A stretch of DNA of 64,000 bases from Achromobacter xylosoxidans (GCF_002192695.1 NZ_MTLG01000117.1:53828-117827), one strand, 5' to 3'; counted from the stretch's first letter, positions 25,651-37,126 are shown. The notes: generated by a model not told the origin, from the letters alone. Numbers and translations are program-made.

Positions 25651-26295
25651 TCAGGGAGTCAGATTCGCGGCGGTGGAGTAGAGCACATACAGCGCCAGGC
25701 CGAGCATGACGGCGCCAAGCAGACCTTGCTGCATGCGCAGGAACCAGGGATTGCGCCCCACCCAGCCGCGGATGCGAGAAGCGCCGTAGGCAAAGAAACT
25801 GCCGTAGGGCAGGCTCAAGACCTTCATCGTCACGCCCAGCACCAGCATCTGGATCCACACCGGCCCGTTGTCCGGCGTGGTGAACTGCGGCAGGAAGGCG
25901 ATCATGAACAGCAGCACCTTGGGATTCAGCAGATTGGTCGTGAACCCTTGCCAGAACGCGTCGCGGGCGTCGCCGGGGCGCGCGGCCAGCGACACGTCGG
26001 CCGAGCGCGCGCAGCGGACGATGGCCTTGATGCCCAGGTAGCCCAGGTACAGGCCGCCGGCCGCCTTGATGCCCATGAACAGCGACGGGAACGCCTGCAG
26101 CACCGAGGCCAGTCCCAGCACCACCGCCGGCACCTGGATGAATCCGGCGGCGACGTTGCCCAGGACGCTGTGGAAGGCGGGCCGGAAGCCCTGCGTCATG
26201 CCGCGGGACAGGGTCAGCGCCATGTCGGGGCCGGGCGTGAGCTTGAGCGCCGCGTCGGCGGCGAGAAACAGCAGGAAAAGCTGGAGTGACGGCAT
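25651..26295 (-). CDS. LysE/RhtB-family amino-acid exporter
   Basis: 214 residues from MPSLQLFLLFLAAD. The upstream frame extension was rejected because this family starts directly in the first membrane helix. The LysE signature LTPGPDMALTLSRGMTQGFR is near residues 19-38, with NLLNPKVLLFMIAFLPQF near 125. About six helices are expected. It diverges from an Lrp/AsnC regulator gene 192 bases away, a common pairing in which the regulator senses the exported amino acid. The specific amino acid is unknown. Confidence 0.88.
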   Translation of the reverse strand: MPSLQLFLLFLAADAALKLTPGPDMALTLSRGMTQGFRPAFHSVLGNVAAGFIQVPAVVLGLASVLQAFPSLFMGIKAAGGLYLGYLGIKAIVRCARSADVSLAARPGDARDAFWQGFTTNLLNPKVLLFMIAFLPQFTTPDNGPVWIQMLVLGVTMKVLSLPYGSFFAYGASRIRGWVGRNPWFLRMQQGLLGAVMLGLALYVLYSTAANLTP

Positions 26296-26487
26296 GATAC
26301 GGAGGGCGTACGTACCCGCGGCGCGGGCAGAGGGCTCCCAGTGTAAGCAAGCCTGCTGAATAATTCCTGCATCGCGGGGCGCGGAAATGAAGTTTCCCGT
26401 CAAAATGGGGCCGGATTCCGGCGCGGCCGGGCTTAGAATCTACCGGCGGACCCCTTCCGGCCCGTTTCCAGCCGTTCCGAGACCCTT

Positions 26488-26949
26488 ATGGAACTAGACG
26501 ATTTCGACCTCCAGATCCTGCAAAGCATGCAGGAGGACAACCAGCGCACCAGCCAGGAAGTCGCGCAGCGCGTGAACCTGTCGCCGGTGTCCTGCCTGCG
26601 CCGCATGAAGCGGCTACGCGAATCCAAGGTGGTGCTGGGCGACGTTTCCGTGGTCGATCCCGCCGCCGTGGGCCGCGGCATCATGATGGTCGTGCTGGTG
26701 ACGTTGGAAAGCGAGCGCGCCGACAAGCTCGACCAGTTCAAGCGCGCCATGCAATCCGCCCCGGAAATCATGCAGTGCCTGTCGGTGACAGGCGAGGTGG
26801 ACTTCGTCCTGACCATCACCATGCGCGACATGGCTGAATACGAGACCTTCGCCCAGCGCAACTTCTGGGGCAATCCCAACGTCAAGCGCTTTTCCACGCT
26901 GGTGGTGCTGAACCGCGCCAAGTACGGCATGGCGGTGCCGGTGGGCTGA
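26488..26949 (+). CDS. Lrp/AsnC-family transcriptional regulator
   Basis: 153 residues, the normal family length. The N-terminal helix-turn-helix spans about residues 4-60 (DLQILQSMQEDNQRTSQEVA, then LSPVSCLRRMKRL). The RAM ligand-binding domain follows (VTLESERADKLDQFKRAM, VTGEVDFVLTITMRDM). It is divergent from the LysE and RhtA-type exporters and is the likely local regulator of amino-acid efflux. Confidence 0.9.
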   Translation: MELDDFDLQILQSMQEDNQRTSQEVAQRVNLSPVSCLRRMKRLRESKVVLGDVSVVDPAAVGRGIMMVVLVTLESERADKLDQFKRAMQSAPEIMQCLSVTGEVDFVLTITMRDMAEYETFAQRNFWGNPNVKRFSTLVVLNRAKYGMAVPVG

Positions 26950-26962
26950 CGCCCGCGGCCAG

Positions 26963-26989
26963 GCGCCGCGCCGGAACGCGGCGCGTTTT
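26963..26989 (+). terminator. Possible Rho-independent terminator after the Lrp gene
   Basis: GCGCCGCG (26963-26970) and CGCGGCGC (26977-26984) form an 8-base stem with loop CCGGAA, followed after one G by four T residues. The T run is short, so efficiency is uncertain. Confidence 0.55.
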
Positions 26990-27068
26990 CGCGACATCCA
27001 ACCCCATATGCAGGCAAGATTCCTGGCCATTCCGGCCGCGCCTGCGTCCATGGTTCCGGGGGGATGAG

Positions 27069-27596
27069 ATGAAAGCGATTCAAGCAAGATGGTTCTATGC
27101 GTTGGCCTTGGTGAGCTGCGGGGTGTTTGCCCACGGCAACGGGCCGACGGATCCGCAGATCGCGGCCATCGTCGTGGTCGCCAACCAGGTCGACATCGAC
27201 GCCGGCAAGCTGGCGCAGGACAGGACCGGCAACAAGGAAGTGCGCGAGTTCGCCACGCTGATGGTGACCGACCATGCCGCCGTCAACAAGTCGGCCGGCG
27301 AACTGGTGCAGAAGCTCAAGGTCACGCCTGAGCCGAACCCGACCAGCGACAGCCTGCAGCAAGGCGGCGACAAGAACCTCGCCGCGCTCAAGGGCATGAG
27401 CGGCGCCGCCTTCGACAAGGCTTACGTGGATCACGAAGTGGCCTATCACGAGGCCGTGATCCAGGCGTTGGACACGACCCTGATTCCGGGCGCGCACAAC
27501 GCGGAGTTGAAGGCGCTGCTGGTCAAGGTGCGGCCCGCGTTCATCGCGCATCTGGAGCATGCCAAATCCCTGCAAAAGAGGCTCAACGGTGGCTGA
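27069..27596 (+). CDS. DUF4142-containing periplasmic protein
   Basis: 175 residues with an N-terminal signal (ALALVSCGVFAHG, about residues 10-22). The DUF4142 pattern follows: QIAAIVVVANQVDIDAGKLA, NKEVREFATLMVTDHAAVNK, and DKAYVDHEVAYHEAVIQALD, giving a ferritin-like helical bundle with His residues. The biochemical role of DUF4142 is not established; in Proteobacteria it often lies with stress genes. A strong GGGGGATGAG ribosome site precedes it. Its end overlaps the chosen start of the cupredoxin gene, and an ECF sigma gene follows. Confidence 0.82.
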   Translation: MKAIQARWFYALALVSCGVFAHGNGPTDPQIAAIVVVANQVDIDAGKLAQDRTGNKEVREFATLMVTDHAAVNKSAGELVQKLKVTPEPNPTSDSLQQGGDKNLAALKGMSGAAFDKAYVDHEVAYHEAVIQALDTTLIPGAHNAELKALLVKVRPAFIAHLEHAKSLQKRLNGG

Positions 27597-27963
27597 AAGA
27601 ACGACCCCCGGAGCGCGCGGGTCAGGACGCGCAAGCCTGGTTGCGCTGGCCTTGAGCCTGTTGCTGTCGGGCGGGTCGGCCGCCGCCCAACAGAACCCGC
27701 CTGGCACCCAGCTGGCCGAACACGTGGTGACCATCGAAGGGATGCAGTTCACGCCCGCCGAGCTGGCCGTCAAGCGGGGCGACAAGGTGACCTGGATCAA
27801 CAAGGACCTGGTCCCGCACACCGCCACCGCCGTTTCCAGGGCGTTCGACTCAGGGGTGATCGCCGCCGGCGCCTCCTGGACCTACACTGTGCGGGAGGAG
27901 GGCAGCAGCGCCTATGTCTGCCTGTTCCATCCGACGATGCAGGGCACCTTGAACGCGCAATGA
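27589..27963 (+). CDS. Periplasmic cupredoxin-like (plastocyanin/azurin-fold) protein
   Basis: 124 residues from a GTG start that overlaps the DUF4142 stop and has AAGAGG about 9 bases upstream; an ATG at 27559 is the in-frame alternative. A signal peptide ends near SAAAQ. The mature part shows the type I copper pattern GDKVTWINKDLVPHTATA with its His ligand, and the ligand loop YVCLFHPTMQG supplying Cys, His and Met. It probably carries one blue-copper site in the periplasm. An electron-transfer or copper-handling role is inference. Confidence 0.85.
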   Translation: MAERTTPGARGSGRASLVALALSLLLSGGSAAAQQNPPGTQLAEHVVTIEGMQFTPAELAVKRGDKVTWINKDLVPHTATAVSRAFDSGVIAAGASWTYTVREEGSSAYVCLFHPTMQGTLNAQ

Positions 27964-27966
27964 CGC

Positions 27967-28689
27967 ATGGCGGAGGTCCGACCTATGACTGCACTTGCGG
28001 CGCTGGCGGCAACGCCGGCCGAGGATGACGACCTGGCGCTCGCGCGCCGCATCGCGGCGGGCGAACAGGCCGCGTTCGAATTGATGATGCGGCGGCACAA
28101 CCGGCGGCTCTACCGCCTGGCGCGGGCCACTTTGCGCAACGATGCCGATGCCGAGGATGCGCTGCAGGAAGCCTACCTCGCGGCCTATCGAAGCATGGAC
28201 AGGTTTCGCGGTGAATCGACGCTGTTCACCTGGCTGTCGCGGCTCCTGCTCAACGAATGCTACGGCCGGCTGCGCAAGCACAGCCGCCGCGTAGCGCTGT
28301 TCCCCATCGCCGACGACATAGAGAATGAGGTTGATGCGATGACCATCAACGACTTCAACCCGCCTTATCACGCCGCCGCCCGCGCCGAACTCCGGGGCCT
28401 GCTGGAAGCGCGGCTGGATGCCTTGCCGGTCTCGTTCCGGACCGTGTTCGTATTGCGCTCGGTCGAGGAACTGTCCGTCGAGGAAACGGCGCATTGCCTG
28501 GGTATCCCCGAGGCCACCGTCCGCAGCCGCCACTTCCGCGCCAATGCCTTGCTGCGCGAGGCGCTGTCGCGGGATGTCGGGGTGGTGGAGAAGAGCTTGT
28601 TCGAGTTCGATGGGGATGATTGCGACAGGGTGGTGGAGAGGACGCTGGCGCGGTTGGGCGGGAAGGAACGTGTTCCAAAACATCGGTAA
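27967..28689 (+). CDS. ECF-type RNA polymerase sigma factor
   Basis: 240 residues. Region 2 is clear (ELMMRRHNRRLYRLARATLR, DAEDALQEAYLAAYRSMDRF) and region 4 too (LPVSFRTVFVLRSVEELSVE, then IPEATVRSRHFRANALLREA). A C-terminal tail of about 35 residues after region 4 is not standard. The gene starts 3 bases after the cupredoxin gene. No anti-sigma factor gene is adjacent, unlike most ECF loci, so the tail or a distant gene may provide control. The ATG at 27985 is an alternative start. Confidence 0.88.
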   Translation: MAEVRPMTALAALAATPAEDDDLALARRIAAGEQAAFELMMRRHNRRLYRLARATLRNDADAEDALQEAYLAAYRSMDRFRGESTLFTWLSRLLLNECYGRLRKHSRRVALFPIADDIENEVDAMTINDFNPPYHAAARAELRGLLEARLDALPVSFRTVFVLRSVEELSVEETAHCLGIPEATVRSRHFRANALLREALSRDVGVVEKSLFEFDGDDCDRVVERTLARLGGKERVPKHR

Positions 28690-28776
28690 ATTTTGATAAG
28701 TACCGACTTATTGGAACATCACGTACGCGCGGACGTACGGCTCCAAGTAAAGAGATTTCCATGCAGTATGGGGCGC

Positions 28777-31161
<2,385 letters not shown>

Positions 31162-31247
31162 ACCCATCCCTTTCGAGTGCCGGTGTGATCCTTCGTGCGC
31201 CTATTATGCCCAGGCGGGGCGTTTGCGGCTCAACAGCTGGCCGCAGT

Positions 31248-31279
31248 GTCATCGCAGCGGAGCTAGCCGCAGCGATGAC
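31248..31279. repeat. Long imperfect inverted repeat between the Met-rich protein and copper ATPase genes
   Basis: Arms of 13 bases at 31248-31260 and 31267-31279 match at 12 of 13 positions around the spacer AGCTAG. It lies 8 bases beyond the stop of the Met/His-rich protein gene and about 87 bases before the ATPase start. No T run follows on the minus strand. It may act as an attenuating or processing stem, or as an operator. Confidence 0.5.
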
Positions 31280-31287
31280 TCATGGCG

Positions 31288-31683
31288 TCAGCCTTGGGCC
31301 GCCGAGGAAGTCGCGGGATCCGCCGCCGAGGGCGCATCGCCCGTGGGGGTCATCATCGATCCCATCATCTGGCGGCAGCCTTGCATGTCGGCGCCATTGG
31401 CGGGCATGGACTTCATGTGGTCGGCCATCAGGGCCTGGCGCTCTTCAGGCGTCCGGGCTGCTGCCATCTTCTGGTGCATGCCGTTCATGGCCCGCATGTG
31501 CGCTTCCATGTTCTCCATCATGCCGGCGCCCGGCGCCATCCGCGGCTTCGGGGCCGATTCGCCCGCCGCCGCCGGCGCGGGATGATGCGTGGCATGGTCG
31601 CCGCTCCCCGCCTGCGCGTGGGCCGCGCCGATCAATCCCAGGCTCAACGCGCACGCGCTGAACAAGGTGGTCAGGGTCTTCAT
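31288..31683 (-). CDS. Met/His-rich periplasmic protein, probably copper-associated
   Basis: 131 residues from MKTLTTLFSACALS, preceded by an AGGAG ribosome site; the longer frame lacks support. The signal peptide ends near AHA-QA. The mature part is rich in Met and His (MMENMEAHMRAMNGMHQKM; MADHMKSM; CRQMMGSMMTP) with one central Cys. Met-rich periplasmic proteins commonly bind Cu(I). It lies upstream of the copper ATPase gene on the same strand with a 126-base gap, so the two may be co-expressed. It has no recognised catalytic motif. Confidence 0.75.
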   Translation of the reverse strand: MKTLTTLFSACALSLGLIGAAHAQAGSGDHATHHPAPAAAGESAPKPRMAPGAGMMENMEAHMRAMNGMHQKMAAARTPEERQALMADHMKSMPANGADMQGCRQMMGSMMTPTGDAPSAADPATSSAAQG

Positions 31684-31828
31684 GGTCAGCTCCTTTCTGT
31701 GGTCTGGAAGTGCATGGAGTCCAGTGTGGGGGGCTGACGGGGGCGGGGAGGTTACGTGGGGATTACTTTTTTGTAATGTTGCAGGGGCGGGTGGGTGCAC
31801 TCCGACACAATGTGCTGGTCTGATAGCT

Positions 31829-32596
31829 TTATGCGTTGTCAGGCCACCGCGTGAAAATCGCATCCTGCTCCAGCGCCCGCTTGCGCCACGCGTTGAGCAA
31901 ATCAGCCAACGCCTCGTGGGTCAGTCCATACGTTTCGCCCAAGCTGGAATTACGCCCGACGACATGCCTGTTGAGCCCCGCAGTGCCGCTGCGTTCGACC
32001 GCCGCATCGTCGAAAACAATGAGCTTGGGCACCGCGCGGCTGACGCTGACCACGGTGAACTCGCTGGTGTCTTGCCAGCGTATCGTCCTGCCGTTCCATA
32101 CCTGTTGTGTTTCGAAGCCATCGCGGCCCAGGCGCAGGCCGGTGTCGTCCTTGGAGGCGCGCACCAGCAGCATGACCGCGCCGAACAGAAAGAACGCGGC
32201 GCCTGGCCACAGGATCAATTGCTTCAGCGGCGGCAGCGATTCGTGCAGCAGCATCCACAGGATCACGCCGCCGAAGCCCGCCGACAGCAGGGAGAACACC
32301 AGCAGCTTGCCTTTCGCTGCCTTGAGCTCGAGGGGGCCTGGATACCGCGCCAGCATCGTTGCGGCCGAGCGCGAGTCGCGCTGCAGCAATTGTGGCCATA
32401 TCTGCAGGACGCCGGTCGCGGCGCAGATGCCGAAGAACAGCGTGACGGGAATGCCTGCGTCGGCGCCGTCCCGAATCATTTTCGTGCCCAGGTAGACAAA
32501 CACCAGGCTGATGATCAGGCAGACGTAGACGAGCAGGCTGGTCCGCTTTCGGTGGGGAGGGCGCTGCGCGGCAGGGAGAGTGGGCGGCTGTGTCAT
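31829..32596 (-). CDS. Hypothetical four-helix membrane protein with C-terminal soluble domain
   Basis: 255 residues from MTQPPTLP. Four hydrophobic segments are visible: LLVYVCLIISLVFVYLGTK, AGIPVTLFFGICAATGVL, LLVFSLLSAGFGGVILWML and ILWPGAAFFLFGAVMLLV. A soluble C-terminal part of about 100 residues (GLRLGRDGFETQQVWNGRTI; SRAVPKLIVFDD) looks like a pleckstrin-like beta fold followed by a helix. It lies 40 bases downstream of an ABC exporter gene on the same strand. The function is unknown. Confidence 0.7.
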   Translation of the reverse strand: MTQPPTLPAAQRPPHRKRTSLLVYVCLIISLVFVYLGTKMIRDGADAGIPVTLFFGICAATGVLQIWPQLLQRDSRSAATMLARYPGPLELKAAKGKLLVFSLLSAGFGGVILWMLLHESLPPLKQLILWPGAAFFLFGAVMLLVRASKDDTGLRLGRDGFETQQVWNGRTIRWQDTSEFTVVSVSRAVPKLIVFDDAAVERSGTAGLNRHVVGRNSSLGETYGLTHEALADLLNAWRKRALEQDAIFTRWPDNA

Positions 32597-32636
32597 GGAT
32601 GGCGAGTGGATTGGTCTGGGTGGCCGGCGTCGCCCA

Positions 32637-34376
32637 TCAAGGCTGATGCCGGGCCAGCACTTCGTCGCGCGGACCCGCATCCACCACGCGTCCGGCTTCC
32701 ATCACCACGATGGTGTCGAAGCGGCTGAGCAGGCTGGGCCGGTGCACCGAGGCCACGATGCAAGCCGTGGGAAACGCGGCGTACATGCGGTCGAACACCC
32801 GGCCTTCGGCCTGCGGGTCGAGCGCGCTGGTGGGCTCGTCCAGCAGCAGCAGGGAACTGCCGTGCGCGGCCAGCGCCCCGCGCGACAGGGCCAGGCGTTG
32901 GCGTTGTCCGCCGGACAGGTTGCTGCCCCTTTCGTTCATAGGACTGGCCAGGCCTTCGGGCATGCGTTGCAGGACTTCGTCGAACACGCCGGTATGCACG
33001 GCGGCTTGCAGCGCCGCCGCATCGGCAGGTTCGCCGAAGGTGAGGTTCTCCTGCACGCTGGCTTCGAAGACTTCGGCTTCTTGCGGAATCAGCGTGGCCA
33101 GCGTGCGCAGTTCGGCCCATTCCACCGGCTTGCCGTCGCGCAGCAGTTCGCCTTGCTGCGGCGGATAGAGTCCGGCAAGGGTGCGCAGCAGCGTGCTCTT
33201 GCCGCCGCCGCTGGCGCCGATCAGCGCGACGCGCGAGCCGCGGCGCAGCACCAGGTCGACGCCATGCAGGCCGCCGCGTCCTTCGTCCGAATAGCGCCAG
33301 GTGGCGCCGCGCAGTTCCAAGGTCTGCCACGGCGCGTCGGCTTGGACCGCGGGGACGGCGGCATTGGGGTTGCCCGGGGCCTGCCAGATGGGTTCGGCGC
33401 TGCTGTAATCGGTGTGCATGCGCGCGAAGCTCTGGAAGTTGGAGGCGATGGCGCTGACCACGGACGCGGCCTGCTGGGCGTATTGGTAGATCATGAAGAT
33501 GGTGCCCAACAACAACGCCTGCCCAGGCTCGCGATGCCGCAGTACGTACTCCACCACGAGGATCCAGGTGAGGCACATGCCCGCCAGGTCCACCACGCAC
33601 CACTTCACTTCGTTGACCCATAGGGCGCGGCGCAAGGGCCTCATCACTGCTTCCAGGCGGCGGCCCAGGATCTTGCGCGAGGCGGCTTGCAGCCGCAGGC
33701 CGATCACGGTGCCGGCATTGCTGACGAAGTCGAGCAGCGCCGCGACGTAGCGGCGTTCCTGGTCGTTTTCGGAACGGGCCAGCCGCATTAGCGCGAGGTC
33801 AAAGCGCAAGGTGACCAGGGCGATGATCAGGTACCCGCTTACGGCGATGATGCCGCTGACGTGGGATAACAAGGTCAAGGCCACCAGCGGGCCGATGAAA
33901 TTCAAGGCGCTGTGCAGGTAGCCATACATGCTGCGGGCGAACGTCGACAAGGCGCGGCTGGATTGCAGCACGCGGTGTTGCAGGTCGCCGGAATGCCGGC
34001 CGTCGCGCCAGGTCAGCGGGGCGGCGGCGATGCGGGCATAGAGATCGTCGGCCTGCCGTTCGCGGACATGCACGCCCACGTTGCCTTCCAGGACGCGCCC
34101 CGGTCCGTGGAACACCCAGGACATCATGTAGCTGCCGACCAGGAACAGGATCCACAGGCCGGCCGTGGGCATGTCGTTCTGCTGCAAGGCATTGATGGCG
34201 TGCGAGGCCAGCCAGGGCAGGGTCAGCTTGACCAGTTGCGCGCCCGACAGCAGCGCGATGGCGCCCACCAACTGCCGCCGCGCGCCGTCGGCGTAGTGCC
34301 AGAGCGCGCGATACAGCACGAGCGCCGCGCGGCCCATGCCGATGGAGGAAGAGGGGGAAGAAGAATCAGGCTTCAT
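32637..34376 (-). CDS. ABC transporter with fused membrane and ATPase domains (exporter type)
   Basis: 579 residues. An N-terminal six-helix domain (about 30-330) precedes an ATPase domain: Walker A GASGGGKSTLL near residue 390, the Q-loop IPQEAEVF, signature NLSGGQRQRLALS, Walker B SSLLLLDEPTSALDPQ, and the switch His in ASVHRPSL. This architecture belongs to MsbA/CydD-like exporters, which work as dimers. The substrate cannot be inferred. The following gene on the same strand encodes the four-helix membrane protein. Confidence 0.88.
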   Translation of the reverse strand: MKPDSSSPSSSIGMGRAALVLYRALWHYADGARRQLVGAIALLSGAQLVKLTLPWLASHAINALQQNDMPTAGLWILFLVGSYMMSWVFHGPGRVLEGNVGVHVRERQADDLYARIAAAPLTWRDGRHSGDLQHRVLQSSRALSTFARSMYGYLHSALNFIGPLVALTLLSHVSGIIAVSGYLIIALVTLRFDLALMRLARSENDQERRYVAALLDFVSNAGTVIGLRLQAASRKILGRRLEAVMRPLRRALWVNEVKWCVVDLAGMCLTWILVVEYVLRHREPGQALLLGTIFMIYQYAQQAASVVSAIASNFQSFARMHTDYSSAEPIWQAPGNPNAAVPAVQADAPWQTLELRGATWRYSDEGRGGLHGVDLVLRRGSRVALIGASGGGKSTLLRTLAGLYPPQQGELLRDGKPVEWAELRTLATLIPQEAEVFEASVQENLTFGEPADAAALQAAVHTGVFDEVLQRMPEGLASPMNERGSNLSGGQRQRLALSRGALAAHGSSLLLLDEPTSALDPQAEGRVFDRMYAAFPTACIVASVHRPSLLSRFDTIVVMEAGRVVDAGPRDEVLARHQP

Positions 34377-34448
34377 CGCGTGGAGGGGGAAGTCAGGAAT
34401 GGCACGGCATGACTATGCTATCCGACAAACGCCGCCGCGCTGCAAAGC

Positions 34449-34472
34449 AAAAAGCCCCGCCAAAGGCGGGGC
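34449..34472 (-). terminator. Rho-independent terminator after tRNA-Phe copy 1
   Basis: On the minus strand an 8-base GC stem (34465-34472 with 34454-34461), loop TTT, is followed by five T residues (34449-34453), 17 bases past the tRNA end. Confidence 0.85.
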
Positions 34473-34489
34473 CAAGTGCTTGAATTCAT

Positions 34490-34565
34490 TGGTGGCCTGG
34501 GGCGGAATCGAACCACCGACACAAGGATTTTCAATCCTCTGCTCTACCGACTGAGCTACCAGGCC
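34490..34565 (-). tRNA. tRNA-Phe (GAA), copy 1
   Basis: 76 bases including the encoded CCA. The acceptor stem GGCCTGG pairs with CCAGGCC, the anticodon loop is TTGAAAA (anticodon GAA), and the T arm contains TTCGATT. A -10-like TATAGT lies upstream on the minus strand. The mature sequence is identical to the copy at 39968-40043. Confidence 0.97.
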
Positions 34566-34600
34566 AACGCGAAAGTCCGCCACTATACACAATATCCGCG

Positions 34601-37096
34601 TCACGTGGGCGGCGGCCCGCCATCCGGCGCGGCGCGGCGGGCTTGCGCGAGGACGGCGCCGGCTTCCGGGGAAATGCTGCGCAGGTGCAGATCGGTCTGC
34701 GGATAGGGGATCTCGATGCCGGCCTGCGTCAGCGCCTCGTACATGCGCGACAGCATGTCGCTGCGGATGGACATCCACTGGTCGAAGTCCGGCGTCCAGG
34801 CGCGGATACTGAAATCCAGGGTGCTGGCGCCAAATCCCATGAAGAGCGCGATCGGCGCCGGCTGGGTGGAGACGCCCAGGGTGCCGCGCGCCACCGAGCC
34901 CAGCAGTTCGATGGCTTGCGCGGGATCCGTGCCGTAGGCCAGGCCGACGTTGATCTCGATGCGGCGGTTGCGGTCCAGCATGGTCCAGTTGGTCAGTTTT
35001 TCCGACAGCAGGGTGCCGTTGGGGACCACCACGTCAGCGCCTTCGAAGGTCCTGATGCGGGTGGCGCGCATGCCGATCTCGCGCACCTGTCCGGAGGTTT
35101 CGCCGATTTCCACCACGTCGCCAGGCTGGATCGGGCGCTCGAACATCAGGATCAGGCCCGACACGAAGTTGTTGACCACGTTCTGCAGGCCGAAGCCGAT
35201 GCCCACGCCCAGGGCGCCCAGCACCAGGGCCAATTGGCTGGTCCTGACGCCGGCGGCCGACAGCGCCACCGCCAGGCCCAGCAGCAGCACCGAGTAGTAG
35301 GTCAGCGAGGCAATGCTGTTACCCACGCCGCGCGGCAGCGGCATGCGGGCCAGCACTTCGTCGTGCAGCACCAGGCGGATCGCGCGCGCGGCCCAGAAGG
35401 CGATCAGCACCGAGATCGCGAACACGAGGATGTTGCCCAGGCTGATGGTGATGTCGCCGAGCGCCAGGGTGTACGAAAGCACCTTCGTGGTGAAGGCGTA
35501 GCTGGCGCGCAGGATGCGGAAGCGGTCCATCGTGTAGAGGGTCCAACCCACGACGGCGCTGGCCATCACCAGCCGGATCAGCAGCTGCACCAGGGGCGGG
35601 GCGTGTTCGCGCGCGATGCGAAAGCGCGACACGCCGGGCCGGGCCAGCATCAGTTGCAGCAGGGTGACGATGATGGTGACCCCGGCGTAGAGCATCAGGC
35701 CGAAGTAGCCGCTGCTGATGACGGCGCTGGTCAGCATTTCCGCCATCGACAGGTTGCCGACGAGGTTGGCGATGCCGGCAACGGTCAGCAGCGCCACCGC
35801 GGCCCACGCGCCGATACGCACGGCCTGGTGCAGCCGGCCGGGCGCCTGGATGGCGCCGCGGCGTTTGGCGCGGGCATGCAGCCACAGCGCCGTGGCCAGG
35901 GCCAGCAGGGTGATGACGAGATTGTGCAGCCGGTACAGCGTTTCGCTGGCCAGGAAGAAAACGCCCAGCCGCTCGGCCAGGTACAGCCCGGTGATGGCGT
36001 AGGGCCACAGGTCGAGCTGCTCGCGCGCGGTCGGCGGCAGCAGGCGTAGCACGGGGACGACCGCCAATAGCAGCGCGATCTGCAGCACGATCAGCGGCGC
36101 GTCTGACTCCAGCAGTTGCACGCCCATCATGGCCAGCAGCAGCCAGGCTGACAGCGGGCGTCCCAGCACCCGCGCGGCAGTCTGGCTCATTTCGCCAGCC
36201 CGGATCGCGTGGCGGCTGTGCCAGGCCAGCCAGAGCAGCAGCGGCAGCAGCACCACTTGCAGCACGTGCAGGGCGAGTTGGTTGCCGGTATCGGCCGCTG
36301 CGTATTGGCGGGCGAAGCGCAGTTCCATGTCCAGGCCGGTGCGCAGATAGGCCATCGCATCGCTGCGCGCGGTGGGCGTGAAGGTCGCGGCCCATAGCGG
36401 TGGCGCATCCAGCTCGAGCAGGCGGGCGTCGATGTAGCTGATGGCGCCGGCGACCGAGCGCTGCCCGGCCTGGATGCGTTCCTCGACGGAGTTGGCGCGC
36501 TGGCCCAGCGCGATCTGGCGGCCCAGCGGTACGGAGAGGGCCTGTTCGGCCCGCGTCAGTTGGGCAATGACGGAATCGATCCGGCCTGTCAGGGCGGGCG
36601 GCAGGTCGGCGGCGCCAGGCGCGATCTTGAGGGCCTGCCATGCCTCGCGGCGGCGCGCCAACTCGGCGGCGTCGCTGGCATAGGCGGCAGTCGCCTGGCG
36701 CATGTCTTCCTGCCAGTCCATGAAGCGGCGCGCGTCGAACATCCAGTGCCGCTCCAGGCTTTCCAGCCGCATGATGGGCAGGGTGCGCAACTGGGTGGGC
36801 TGGAATTGCTGGAGCTTTTCGTCGACGGACCGGGAAATCGATTCCAGGCGCGGCGCCAGCGAGTCGGTGGGGTCGGCTCCCGCAATGCGTTCCATGACGT
36901 TTTCGGCATAGCGGTGATCGGTGTCCGCGCGCAGCGGAATTTCCGCCACCAGGATCGCATGGGCTTGCGTGGAAGCCGGGGCGGGGGAGGCCGGCGCCAT
37001 CGCGGCGCCCTGGGCGTAGGCGGGGCCGAGCAGGCTGGCCAGCAGTGCAATCAGACCGAAAAGCGCTTTTGCTCTTGCTGTTGCTTGGGCGCGCAT
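34601..37096 (-). CDS. Large MscS-family mechanosensitive channel (MscK/YbdG-like, long periplasmic N-terminus)
   Basis: 831 residues with a signal peptide ending near AYA-QG, a periplasmic helical region (about 30-270), about eleven membrane helices and a C-terminal MscS domain. The pore-lining and beta-domain signature is plain: GVGIGFGLQNVVNNFVSGL, then ERPIQPGDVVEIGE, GMRATRIRTFEGADVVVPNG, and the cytoplasmic end YPQTDLHLRS. It should release solutes under hypo-osmotic stress. It ends 35 bases before tRNA-Phe copy 1 on the same strand and diverges from nothing; the LysR gene to its right is co-directional. Confidence 0.88.
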   Translation of the reverse strand: MRAQATARAKALFGLIALLASLLGPAYAQGAAMAPASPAPASTQAHAILVAEIPLRADTDHRYAENVMERIAGADPTDSLAPRLESISRSVDEKLQQFQPTQLRTLPIMRLESLERHWMFDARRFMDWQEDMRQATAAYASDAAELARRREAWQALKIAPGAADLPPALTGRIDSVIAQLTRAEQALSVPLGRQIALGQRANSVEERIQAGQRSVAGAISYIDARLLELDAPPLWAATFTPTARSDAMAYLRTGLDMELRFARQYAAADTGNQLALHVLQVVLLPLLLWLAWHSRHAIRAGEMSQTAARVLGRPLSAWLLLAMMGVQLLESDAPLIVLQIALLLAVVPVLRLLPPTAREQLDLWPYAITGLYLAERLGVFFLASETLYRLHNLVITLLALATALWLHARAKRRGAIQAPGRLHQAVRIGAWAAVALLTVAGIANLVGNLSMAEMLTSAVISSGYFGLMLYAGVTIIVTLLQLMLARPGVSRFRIAREHAPPLVQLLIRLVMASAVVGWTLYTMDRFRILRASYAFTTKVLSYTLALGDITISLGNILVFAISVLIAFWAARAIRLVLHDEVLARMPLPRGVGNSIASLTYYSVLLLGLAVALSAAGVRTSQLALVLGALGVGIGFGLQNVVNNFVSGLILMFERPIQPGDVVEIGETSGQVREIGMRATRIRTFEGADVVVPNGTLLSEKLTNWTMLDRNRRIEINVGLAYGTDPAQAIELLGSVARGTLGVSTQPAPIALFMGFGASTLDFSIRAWTPDFDQWMSIRSDMLSRMYEALTQAGIEIPYPQTDLHLRSISPEAGAVLAQARRAAPDGGPPPT

Positions 37097-37126
37097 GTCG
37101 CGGCTCCGGTGGATGGATGCGGCGGG

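Noticed and set aside
28713..28738. ECF-type promoter (GGAAC, then CGTA about 15 bases on) after the sigma gene
   Set aside because: It points toward the antisense strand of the copper ATPase gene and no gene follows on that strand, so a chance match is more likely.
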